Of a DNA stretch of 35,840 bases, positions 24,217 through 32,014 are shown piece after piece. Position 1 is the first letter of the stretch. Each line of letters begins with the position of its first letter. A program made the translations under genes and the position numbers. Source of the DNA: Pseudomonadota bacterium (GTDB lineage: Bacteria > Pseudomonadota > Alphaproteobacteria > Reyranellales > Reyranellaceae); the NCBI GenBank assembly GCA_018242505.1, contig JAFEBU010000050.1, positions 1 to 35,840 of the forward strand, written 5' to 3'. The notes below the pieces were generated by a model. That model saw only the letters and a program-made list of their open reading frames with translations, had not been told where the DNA came from and searched no databases.

Positions 24217-24975
24217 ATGATACTCGAGGTCGAGAATCTAAGCGTTCGGTACGGCTCGCTAACAGCGCTTCGCGGCGTATCGCTGGGCGTCGACGAAGGG
24301 CAGATCGTTTGCGTTCTGGGCCCAAACGGCGCCGGCAAATCGACGACCTTGGCGGCCATCGCCGGCGGCGTTGCCATTCATACAGGCATCATTCGCTGGT
24401 GCAACCAGCCAATTTCGGGCCTGATGCCGGAAGCGATTTCGCGGCTCGGCTTGTCGCTCGTGCCTGAGGGTAGGCACGTCTTCAGCACGCTGACGGTTGA
24501 AGAGAACCTCCTAGTTGGTACCTACCAGCGCCGTGACCGCCAGGAGGTCGCCAAAGACATGAAACGTGCCCTCGAGATCTTTCCGCGGCTACGAGAACGG
24601 ATCCACCAACCCGCAGGAAGGCTGTCAGGCGGCGAACAGCAGATGTTGGTAATTTGCCGAGCCTTGCTGACCAATGCCCGCATGCTGATGATGGACGAGC
24701 CTTCCTTGGGACTGGCGCCCATTATCGTCGACCAAGTCTACGAGATGTTGCTCAATCTGCGTCAGCGGAACGGACTCACGCTGCTGATCAACGAACAGTC
24801 GTCCGAACGCATCCTCAAGTTCGCCGATCACGTCTATGTTCTGCGTAGTGGCGAGCTTCAGCTAAGCGACGCCGCGGCCAATCTGCAGGACGGCAAGGCG
24901 ATCATGAATGCCTATTTCGGATTCGATGCCCGACCCGCTGAGCTGGCCGCCGCCGGCAACGGGGGCGGCCGATGA
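24217..24975 (+). CDS. Branched-chain amino acid-type ABC transporter ATPase (LivF-like)
   Basis: A 252-residue ABC ATPase: Walker A GPNGAGKST (34-42), LSLVPEGRHVFSTLTVEENL (Q-loop region typical of LivF), signature LSGGEQQMLVICRAL, Walker B MLMMDEPSLGLAP and an NEQSS switch region where most LivF have VEQN. The residue before the usual H-loop Gln-Asn pair is thus Asn-Glu-Gln. The last 15 residues are Ala/Gly-rich. Its stop overlaps the start of the next gene in ATGA (24972-24975), showing translational coupling with the permease. Confidence 0.94.
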   Translation: MILEVENLSVRYGSLTALRGVSLGVDEGQIVCVLGPNGAGKSTTLAAIAGGVAIHTGIIRWCNQPISGLMPEAISRLGLSLVPEGRHVFSTLTVEENLLVGTYQRRDRQEVAKDMKRALEIFPRLRERIHQPAGRLSGGEQQMLVICRALLTNARMLMMDEPSLGLAPIIVDQVYEMLLNLRQRNGLTLLINEQSSERILKFADHVYVLRSGELQLSDAAANLQDGKAIMNAYFGFDARPAELAAAGNGGGR

Positions 24976-25886
24976 TTGGATTTGTCCAGAACATCGTGGA
25001 TGCCTTAAGTCTTGGTAGCATCTATGCCCTGGCTGCACTGGGGATTGGCCTGTTGTTCGGCATACTGCGGCTGATCAACTTCGCGCACGGCGACTTCATC
25101 ACGATCGGTGCCTTCGCCCTGATTGTGCCCTCCCGTAACGAGACAGCAGTGATGGGAATCGGTAGCTTGCCGTTCATCATCATGGTTCCGGCCGTGTGCG
25201 CCATCGTCGTAATCGCGGCGCTGATGTCTGATCGGCTAGTATTTCGCCCACTGCGCCGAGCGAGCTCACCAACTCTAATGGTTGCGTCGTTTTCGGTAGG
25301 CTATCTTATCCAAAATTCGATCCTGGTGATCTTCGGTGCCCGTCCCAAGGGAATCGATCTTTGGTCGGCGCTCGGGAAACAGATTGCCGTTGGTCCGCTT
25401 CGGGTCCCGCAGCTCGAGCTGGTAACGATCGGCGTCACGCTTTTGCTGATGCTGGCGCTCTCTGCGTTCCTCAAAAAAACACCATATGGCATGCAGATCC
25501 GCGCCGCAGCGGAGGACTTCCAGATGGCACGCTATCTTGGGGTCAAAGCCAACTCCGCCATCGGCGTGGCCTTCGCGCTGTCCGGAATTCTGGCGGCAGC
25601 TGTCTCATTGCTCTATATCAGCCAGACTGGCACCTTGACGAATGTCTTGGGCGTGCCCCTCATGCTCTACGCCTTCATCGCTACGGTCATCGGCGGCATG
25701 GGCAGCCTGGTAGGCGCCGTCGTGGGCGGCTTTACCGTCGGATTCCTGGCCGTCATGCTCCAGGCCTATCTGCCGGACGACCTGCGGTCGTTCCGCGATG
25801 CTTTCGTGTTCGGAGCGGTAGTACTCGTTCTTCTGGTGCGCCCGGCCGGGATCATCCCGACCAGGGCACTCGCGCAGCGCGTTTGA
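24972..25886 (+). CDS. Branched-chain amino acid-type ABC transporter permease (LivH-like)
   Basis: A 304-residue inner-membrane permease with about eight hydrophobic spans. LivH hallmarks are visible: ALGIGLLFGILRLINFAHGDF near residues 21-41, YGMQIRAAAEDFQMARYLGV as the cytoplasmic coupling loop near 173-192, and a C-terminal GAVVGGFTVGFLAVMLQAYL then VLLVRPAGIIPTRAL. Complete and undamaged. It overlaps the LivF-like gene by four bases and is followed 11 bases later by the LivM-like gene. Confidence 0.94.
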   Translation: MIGFVQNIVDALSLGSIYALAALGIGLLFGILRLINFAHGDFITIGAFALIVPSRNETAVMGIGSLPFIIMVPAVCAIVVIAALMSDRLVFRPLRRASSPTLMVASFSVGYLIQNSILVIFGARPKGIDLWSALGKQIAVGPLRVPQLELVTIGVTLLLMLALSAFLKKTPYGMQIRAAAEDFQMARYLGVKANSAIGVAFALSGILAAAVSLLYISQTGTLTNVLGVPLMLYAFIATVIGGMGSLVGAVVGGFTVGFLAVMLQAYLPDDLRSFRDAFVFGAVVLVLLVRPAGIIPTRALAQRV

Positions 25887-25897
25887 GTGGGTGGAAT

Positions 25898-26989
25898 ATG
25901 ACCGAGACCCCTCGCCGTTTGATCGAGTCAGTATGGCTGCCGGCGTGCCTGTCGTTGGCGTTGGCCATCTGCGTTGTCGGCGTTCAACTGGTGGGTAGCG
26001 AATCTCTGCGCGTTACACTGACCGAGATGCTGATACGGCTCAGCATAGTCGTTGGCATATACATCTTCATTGGCAATTCCGGGATCATTTCGTTCGGCCA
26101 GATCGGCTTCATGTGTATCGGGGCCTACGCCACCGCGTGGGCCACGTGCGACCCGACCTGGAAACAAATCATGCTGCAGGGTCTGCCGGATTTTCTGAGA
26201 GAGCACACCTATCCGTTTCCGATTCCGATCGCCTTAGCCTCGTCGTTGTCGGCGGCAGTGGCTTTTTTATTCGGCTATACCGTGTTGCGGCTTTCCGGAA
26301 TCGGCGCGTCGATCGCCACCTTCGCGTTTCTCGTCGTGGTCAACAACGTCTATTCGAACTGGACGTCAGTTACGGGCGCCACCAGCTCGATCGTGGGTAT
26401 CCCATCGCTCGGCGGTCCGTGGGCAGCCCTCGCCTTTTCCTGCCTGGCGATCGTCGTGGCCAGCGTCTTCCAGCACTCTCATTTCGGCCTCATGCTGCGC
26501 GCCTCGCGCGATGACGAGATCGCCGCCAAAGCCTCGGCCGTCGACGTACTCAAGGTCCGCCTGGTCGCCTTCGTTTTCAGTGCCTTTCTGATCGGGGCTG
26601 GGGGTAGCTTATATGCCCAGTTCCTGGGGATCCTGACGCCGGACATGTTCTATATGAGCTTGACCTTCATCACTCTGGCGATGTTGGTCGTAGGCGGTAT
26701 CGGCAGTTTGACCGGAGCAGTCGCTGGCACTGTCGTAGTCACGCTGATCATCGAAAGCCTGCGCGCACTGGAGAATGGCATCTTCTTGGCTGGCGAGAAG
26801 TTCGCGCTGCCGCAGGGATCACAGGAAATCGGACTGGGGATTGCCATGGCGCTAATCTTGATCTTCCGCCCCCAAGGTCTGGTTGGAGGCTTCGAGCTCT
26901 CGCCTCCGCTGCGCCTCCTGGAACGGCTCCGACTAAGACTCGGGGCTCCGGCCCAGCAGTCGCACGATCTTGTCTCTCGCGGTGACTAG
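25898..26989 (+). CDS. Branched-chain amino acid-type ABC transporter permease (LivM-like)
   Basis: A 363-residue permease starting at ATG 25898 (GGGTGGAAT upstream); an open frame runs further upstream but only in the shadow of the LivH-like gene. LivM landmarks include GNSGIISFGQIGFMCIGAYATAW (periplasmic/transmembrane start), LRLSGIGASIATFAFLVVVNN, the coupling loop GLMLRASRDDEIAAKASAVDVLKVRLVAF, and ALILIFRPQGLVGGFELSPP near the end (landmarks quoted in parts). Its last 57 bases overlap the convergent DMT-exporter gene on the other strand, so the two operons meet tail to tail. Completes the importer K-G-F-H-M. Confidence 0.93.
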   Translation: MTETPRRLIESVWLPACLSLALAICVVGVQLVGSESLRVTLTEMLIRLSIVVGIYIFIGNSGIISFGQIGFMCIGAYATAWATCDPTWKQIMLQGLPDFLREHTYPFPIPIALASSLSAAVAFLFGYTVLRLSGIGASIATFAFLVVVNNVYSNWTSVTGATSSIVGIPSLGGPWAALAFSCLAIVVASVFQHSHFGLMLRASRDDEIAAKASAVDVLKVRLVAFVFSAFLIGAGGSLYAQFLGILTPDMFYMSLTFITLAMLVVGGIGSLTGAVAGTVVVTLIIESLRALENGIFLAGEKFALPQGSQEIGLGIAMALILIFRPQGLVGGFELSPPLRLLERLRLRLGAPAQQSHDLVSRGD

Positions 26990-27874
26990 CAGCACACCGA
27001 CCAGCATCAGACTGAGCGCCCCCCAGATGTAGATGCCGAGCCGTTCGCCAAAAAGGAGATAGCCCCAACCGATGCCGGCGGCCACCGCAAGGTAGTTGAA
27101 CTGCGAGAAGAAGATAGCACCAGCCATACGGATGATTTCGAGGAACATCACAATGAAGGCGCCGTTGATGGCGCCAGAGATGTAGATTGCCCAAGCGCCA
27201 GAACTCAATGGCGAAAACAAGAAGCTTTGGCCGGTAGTTGCCATGCTCAGCGCCAGAACCAACGTTGAGCCGACGAGGATGCCCGCTGCCATGCCTGAGG
27301 AATTGGCCAGCCTTGGCAGCATCACGGCCGCACAGACATTTGCTGAGGCAAACAGCAGCGGCGCCATCAGCGATAATAAAAACCAGCCAGCCATATCACG
27401 CGACGGCAAGGCCGCGGTCGGCGCCGCGATCACCAGCACTCCGGAAAAACCAAAGACGATGCCGATGACGCTGAGTAAGTGAAGGCGCTCAAGTCGCGCC
27501 AGCAGTCCAAAAAGATAGGTAAGAGGCGGCGAAAGGGCCAATACCACTGTGACCAGACCGACCGGCAGATGGGGGGCGACATAGGTCAGCAAAGTCGTGG
27601 GGATGCCTATCCCGCCACCGCCGATCAACATATAGGCCAACCAATGCCTGGGATGCCATCCTGGTGGCGATCCAGTGACCAATGAAACAACCCAGAGCAC
27701 GGCGGCTGGAAGAGCGCTCTGCCAAAACGCGTAGGTGATCGGTGGCACGCCGGCATCGGCAGCGATCCTGTTCAGCGAAAACAGTCCACCATAGCCCACG
27801 GCGCAGAAGACGAGCAGGATCGAAGGAAGGAAAGCGCGCCGCTGCGTCGGCAATTGTGCTGGCTCAGTCGCCAC
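26933..27874 (-). CDS. EamA/DMT-superfamily transporter
   Basis: A 313-residue inner-membrane protein with ten predicted spans arranged as two EamA repeats (about 15-145 and 165-295). Each repeat ends in the usual helix pattern; the second includes FFSQFNYLAVAAGIGWGYLLFGERLGIYIWGALSLMLVGVLLV (spliced landmark). Members export amino acids or metabolites, or act as permeases of unknown substrate. The start is GTG at 27874. It follows hyuB by 29 bases on the same strand and is probably co-transcribed with hyuA-hyuB; it could export excess amino-acid product. The 3' end overlaps the convergent livM-like gene by 57 bases. Confidence 0.88.
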   Translation of the reverse strand: MATEPAQLPTQRRAFLPSILLVFCAVGYGGLFSLNRIAADAGVPPITYAFWQSALPAAVLWVVSLVTGSPPGWHPRHWLAYMLIGGGGIGIPTTLLTYVAPHLPVGLVTVVLALSPPLTYLFGLLARLERLHLLSVIGIVFGFSGVLVIAAPTAALPSRDMAGWFLLSLMAPLLFASANVCAAVMLPRLANSSGMAAGILVGSTLVLALSMATTGQSFLFSPLSSGAWAIYISGAINGAFIVMFLEIIRMAGAIFFSQFNYLAVAAGIGWGYLLFGERLGIYIWGALSLMLVGVLLVTARDKIVRLLGRSPES

Positions 27875-27903
27875 CGCGCTCTCGGCGCCACTGCGTCCCC
27901 TGC

Positions 27904-29715
27904 TTAGGCGCCGCGATTGGCAGCGAGTTCACCTCGCCGCGCCCGCGTCGCCATCATATCGACGGCTAGCGATTCGTCGGCCACGCTGCCCGTCAGCACG
28001 ACTCCATAGACGTCACGCGCGCGTTCCATGGTCTCCCAATTTTCGAGCACATCATGCAGCACTCGCTTCGGATCGCGTTCCAGCGGATTGCCGTAGCCGC
28101 CACCGCTGTTGTCCATCCCGCGGATCTTTTCACCCGGTTTCACTACGAGGTTGAAGACATTGGGCAGCTTGGTCTCGTTGCCGTTGGAGCTCACGTGGAA
28201 GACTGCCGCTGGTGTGCCGTTGGCACCACCCTGCACGCCCTTGGGCGGGTTCTGCTGGGCATCGCATGGGAGTAGAACCGTCATCTCGTTCTTCCTGGGG
28301 CCATAGATGATCTCGGTCCCGGGAGCACCGCGGAAGCGGCCCGCGCCGCCGGTACCAGGCATTAGACGCAGTGTCGTGAAATGGATGGGATGCTTCAGCT
28401 CGTCGATCTCGACGGAATCGCGGTACATCAACCCGCCCACCACCGGAATGCCGTAAGTGACCCAGCCATCGGCTTTCGGTCCCGCCGGGCCTCCATTGTT
28501 GGCAATCACCAACTGATTGATGTAGGCGCTGTTGCCGTGCCGATAGTCGTTGCCCGAGACCACGGCATAGCCCGCCCCCATGGCCTCTCCTCCCTCGGCC
28601 AGACCGTAGCCGTCGGCCAACTTGGCGAAGGCGCTTTGCGTGATGTTTACCAGACGGTCGCCAACATTGGTCGTCGCCATCGAGCAGCTATGTGGGAACC
28701 TCGGGATACCGACGACGCAGTTCTCGCGCAGCAGCAACTTCAGCCGCCGAAACGAACCAGAGTTGTGCGGAATGTCGGAATCCATACAGTTAAACACACC
28801 AGTTAGCACGTTGTTGATGGTGCACGCTTCGGACTCGTTCAACCCGCAGTCCAAGCAGTCTATGTTGTCACGTAGATCGAGCTCTATCACTCCCGCTTCG
28901 GGATCAACATCGACCACGACCTTGATCGGCACGCCGTCCGGTAGGAATGGCTGAAATGGGTCATGGCGCCCTTCGTTGACCAAGTGTGCCTTGGGCATCT
29001 TGCGTATCGCCTGTGTCATCCGTTCTTCGGAATAATCAAGCCAGTTGCGAATAAAGGCCTTAACGGTGTCCTTGCCGTACTTAGCGCAAAACTCCTTCAA
29101 CCGCCGTTCGCCGATGCGAGCCGATCCAATCCCAGCAAGGAAGTCGCCATACCACTGTTCGGGCACGCGGATGCGCCGGCGGCACATGCGCACGATGTCA
29201 TCGATGGTTTGATAGTTCCGTTGCACGCGTACGCAGGGAAAAACTAGAGAGCCTTCCTCGTACACATCCTTAGCGGCCGCATGATAGGTCGTCGGAATAC
29301 TATTGCCGATATCGGCTTGGTGGGCCTTGGCGCATGCGGTGAACAGATGCTCACCCTCGAAGAATACCGGCACAAGTATGGTGTGATCAGCGGGATGAGT
29401 ATTGCCAAGATAGGGATCGTTGTGGAGAAAGGCGTCGCCTTCGGCAAGGTCTTTGTGCAGACTAGTCATCGAAGCGCTTTGCAAATGCGAGCCAAAGATG
29501 TGCACCGGCAATCCTTCCGCCGAGGACAGCAGCTGGTTGTCACCCGTGGTGATCGCGCAGGAGAAGTCACGTGCCATATTGATCACTGCGGAGCGCGCCG
29601 CACGCAGGAGTGTGTTCGACATTTCGCGAACGATACCGTCCAAACGATTTGCCATCACCGAGGTAAGAACCGGATCGAACGCCGCACCCGATTGGCCGTT
29701 TCCGATTGCTGCCAT
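27904..29715 (-). CDS. Hydantoinase B/oxoprolinase-family subunit (HyuB-like)
   Basis: A 603-residue large subunit of the ATP-dependent hydantoinase/5-oxoprolinase/acetone-carboxylase family. Landmarks: SVMANRLDGIVREMSNTLLRAARSAVINMARDFSCAI at 18-54, the conserved NDPYLGNTHPADHTILVPVF near 99-118, GSARIGERRLKE, and the C-terminal MPGTGGAGRFRGAPGTEIIYGP and NSGGGYGNPLERDP. Length is normal and the frame is undamaged. This subunit carries the ring-opening active site; partner HyuA supplies ATP chemistry. Known activities include opening of 5-oxoproline, N-methylhydantoin and caprolactam. The gene lies 12 bases after hyuA (GGAG upstream of ATG 29715). Confidence 0.93.
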   Translation of the reverse strand: MAAIGNGQSGAAFDPVLTSVMANRLDGIVREMSNTLLRAARSAVINMARDFSCAITTGDNQLLSSAEGLPVHIFGSHLQSASMTSLHKDLAEGDAFLHNDPYLGNTHPADHTILVPVFFEGEHLFTACAKAHQADIGNSIPTTYHAAAKDVYEEGSLVFPCVRVQRNYQTIDDIVRMCRRRIRVPEQWYGDFLAGIGSARIGERRLKEFCAKYGKDTVKAFIRNWLDYSEERMTQAIRKMPKAHLVNEGRHDPFQPFLPDGVPIKVVVDVDPEAGVIELDLRDNIDCLDCGLNESEACTINNVLTGVFNCMDSDIPHNSGSFRRLKLLLRENCVVGIPRFPHSCSMATTNVGDRLVNITQSAFAKLADGYGLAEGGEAMGAGYAVVSGNDYRHGNSAYINQLVIANNGGPAGPKADGWVTYGIPVVGGLMYRDSVEIDELKHPIHFTTLRLMPGTGGAGRFRGAPGTEIIYGPRKNEMTVLLPCDAQQNPPKGVQGGANGTPAAVFHVSSNGNETKLPNVFNLVVKPGEKIRGMDNSGGGYGNPLERDPKRVLHDVLENWETMERARDVYGVVLTGSVADESLAVDMMATRARRGELAANRGA

Positions 29716-29727
29716 GGGAAATCTCCA

Positions 29728-31806
29728 TCAATGCCGTTCGAGTATGTAGTTGTCCGAGTCGCTCACTCGCGCGGTCGTTTGCGGATAGACAACGATAGTC
29801 GTCGTAGGTTCCTCGATGATCGCCGGCCCAGTAATGCGAGTACCGCGCGGCAGGTTCAAACCCTTGTAGATAGGCGCTTCGATTCTGCCTGTCTGGCCGA
29901 AGTAGAGGCGCCGGCGCGCGAATGGCTGCCCGGTGCCCGCCGTCTTCGATGCCGGCACTCCTTTCTTGATCGAGCTTGGGAGCTGCACCGTCAATCGGCC
30001 TTTCCAGTTAAGGCATTCGAGCTGGCTGCTCTCGTCGCGCACCGCGAACACCCGCTCATGCACGTCGTGGAAAGCGTCAACGAGAGCATCCACGTCGAGT
30101 TTGCTGCCGAATCTTCGCACTGGCAGCGGAGTGTCTAGCTCCCACACCTGATACTGGTAGCGGGCTTCGACGAAGTATTCGATCTTATGGCTCGCGAACC
30201 CCTTGCCCTCCAGAGTGGCAAGGAAACGATGCAGTTCGTCATCGACCCTTTGCAAAGCGGCGTTGACGCCTTCGAAATTGAATCGTTGCGAAAGGGTGAC
30301 ATGGCTTGCCGTATGCTCGGCAACGATGTCAGAGAACTGCATGCCGCAGGCGCTTAGCGCGCCCGCCGTCCGCGGTAGGACGATCTTCTCGCATCCAAGC
30401 TCGGCAGCAATCGGCAAAATGTTGAGCCCAGCCGCGCCGCCGCCTGCCACGAGGGTACTCTCTCGTGGATTGAAACCCTCCCGTACAGTGATCTCGTTGA
30501 TCGCCTTGATCATCAGCTCACTCGTCAGTTGGATGACTGAATCGGCAGCGTCCTCGGTGGTTTTGTTAAGCCGAGAGGCGAGCTCGCCGATCACCTGATG
30601 CGCCGCCTTCACGTCGAGCTTCATGCGTCCGCCAAGAAAGAACTCCGGATCAAGATAGCCCAGCACCAAGGCCGCATCGGTCACTGTCGGTTGCCGGCCG
30701 CCGCCGCCATAGCACGCCGGACCGGGCACCGCTCCCGCGCTCTGCGGCCCAATGCGAAGCAGCCCACCGGGATCTATCCAGGCGATCGAACCGCCGCCGG
30801 CACCGACGCTGCGAACGTCGACGGACGAAATGCTCAGCATGTCGCCAATCCACTGCGGTCCGAGCCACGTTTCGCGTGTATAGACAAGGCCACCATCACG
30901 AACCAATCCAACATCGAATGTTGTGCCGCCTGCGTCACAGATGATGACGTTGTTGCCCAGTTCCTCCAGCTCCGAGTAGGTGATACCAGCGATCGGCGCC
31001 ATGGCTGGCCCAGACTTAACGGTATGGATCGGCCGAGTGATTAGCTCCGCAACATGCATACAGCCCCCGACCGCCGTGCTCACAAGAATTTCGCCACGGT
31101 AGCCGGCAGCACGCAGATCTTCTTCCATCTCCCTAAGATGGCTTTGCATCAGCGGCTTTAGGGAAGCATCAATGGCGCTTGCGGAGGCGCGGCGGTACTC
31201 ACGGACGATGGGAATCAGCTTGTGGGAGAGAGTGTAGGGAATGCCAGGCAATATCTCTTCGATCAGTTGTCCCATCTCTTCTTCGTTTGCCGGATTGGCA
31301 ATCGACCAAAGAAAGCTGACGGCCACCGCCTCGAACTTGCGCTCCTTGAGTGTCTTGAGGACGTTGATCGCCTGCGAACGGTTGAGTGAGGTCACCAGCT
31401 CTCCCTCTGAACTGACGCGTTCAACGATCTCGAATGTGTAACGGCGCGGAATGTAGGGTTCGGGATAGTCGGCACTGAAGTCGTGCGGGTCGTACTTACC
31501 GCCCTCCTTCAGGACCAGGATGTCAGGAAAGCCCTCGGTCGTGAGAAATGCTGTCTTGGCGACGTTGCGCGTAACGATGGCGTTAGTCGCGCGCGTAGTG
31601 CCGTAGATCAGGACCTCCGACTGGCTGAGTAGATCCTTTAGCTCAAGACCCAATTCCTCTGCCGCGGCTTCCAGTGCCTTGCGCATTCCTTCGAATATGC
31701 GGTGAGGTGTCGTGGGCGCCTTGCCGACGGTGTGGTTGCCGTTCGCGCCGGCAATTACGACATCCGTGAAGGTTCCGCCTGTATCGACCGAGACGCGGTA
31801 TGCCAT
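29728..31806 (-). CDS. Hydantoinase A/oxoprolinase-family ATP-binding subunit (HyuA-like)
   Basis: A 692-residue subunit starting at ATG 31806, chosen because AGGAG lies just upstream and the protein then begins MAYRVSVDTGGTFTDVVIAG, the invariant N-terminus of the family; the open frame extends 52 codons upstream without family similarity. Further motifs are GTTRATNAI (near 74), the ATP-binding DAGGTTFDVGLVRDGG, and GAGGGSIAW. It belongs to the acetate/sugar kinase-like ASKHA fold and phosphorylates the cyclic amide (or its hydrate) so that HyuB can open the ring at the cost of ATP. First gene of the minus-strand hyuA-hyuB-eamA operon, facing the aminotransferase at 32015 across a 208-base control region with a dyad at 31907. 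Confidence 0.93.
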   Translation of the reverse strand: MAYRVSVDTGGTFTDVVIAGANGNHTVGKAPTTPHRIFEGMRKALEAAAEELGLELKDLLSQSEVLIYGTTRATNAIVTRNVAKTAFLTTEGFPDILVLKEGGKYDPHDFSADYPEPYIPRRYTFEIVERVSSEGELVTSLNRSQAINVLKTLKERKFEAVAVSFLWSIANPANEEEMGQLIEEILPGIPYTLSHKLIPIVREYRRASASAIDASLKPLMQSHLREMEEDLRAAGYRGEILVSTAVGGCMHVAELITRPIHTVKSGPAMAPIAGITYSELEELGNNVIICDAGGTTFDVGLVRDGGLVYTRETWLGPQWIGDMLSISSVDVRSVGAGGGSIAWIDPGGLLRIGPQSAGAVPGPACYGGGGRQPTVTDAALVLGYLDPEFFLGGRMKLDVKAAHQVIGELASRLNKTTEDAADSVIQLTSELMIKAINEITVREGFNPRESTLVAGGGAAGLNILPIAAELGCEKIVLPRTAGALSACGMQFSDIVAEHTASHVTLSQRFNFEGVNAALQRVDDELHRFLATLEGKGFASHKIEYFVEARYQYQVWELDTPLPVRRFGSKLDVDALVDAFHDVHERVFAVRDESSQLECLNWKGRLTVQLPSSIKKGVPASKTAGTGQPFARRRLYFGQTGRIEAPIYKGLNLPRGTRITGPAIIEEPTTTIVVYPQTTARVSDSDNYILERH

Positions 31807-31903
31807 GGAATACTCCTGCCACGGTTCTCGGCGCGCAACAGCGCTGTGTCGTGCCGACCCTGCACGACCGGATCTCGCCCGCTGCGCACGTCTGTTAGGT
31901 GGT

Positions 31904-31928
31904 ACGTTAACAGATGTTAGTATAACGT
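31904..31928. promoter_or_regulatory. Candidate TetR operator in the divergent hyuA/aminotransferase promoter
   Basis: Two nested dyads lie about midway between the divergent genes. The inner one, TTAACA-GA-TGTTAG (31907-31920), has the same two-base-spaced layout as TTAACG-TT-CGTCAA at 18164-18177. The outer one is ACGTTA (31904-31909) with TAACGT (31923-31928). TATAAC (31921-31926, plus strand) and TATACT (complement of 31919-31924, minus strand) are overlapping -10 candidates for both directions. A repressor bound here could shut off both operons. Confidence 0.45.
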
Positions 31929-32014
31929 CCAATGCGAAATCGCCTTCCACGCGGGGCGCCACATCTGGCGCTGAACCGTGCAGCGTAAGCCACTAACCAA
32001 AGAGGGCCTCTTCT

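Noticed and set aside
25361..25897. Upstream extension of the LivM-like frame by 179 codons
   Set aside because: This part overlaps the LivH-like gene in another frame and has no membrane-span pattern; ATG 25898 with its ribosome site gives a normal LivM length.
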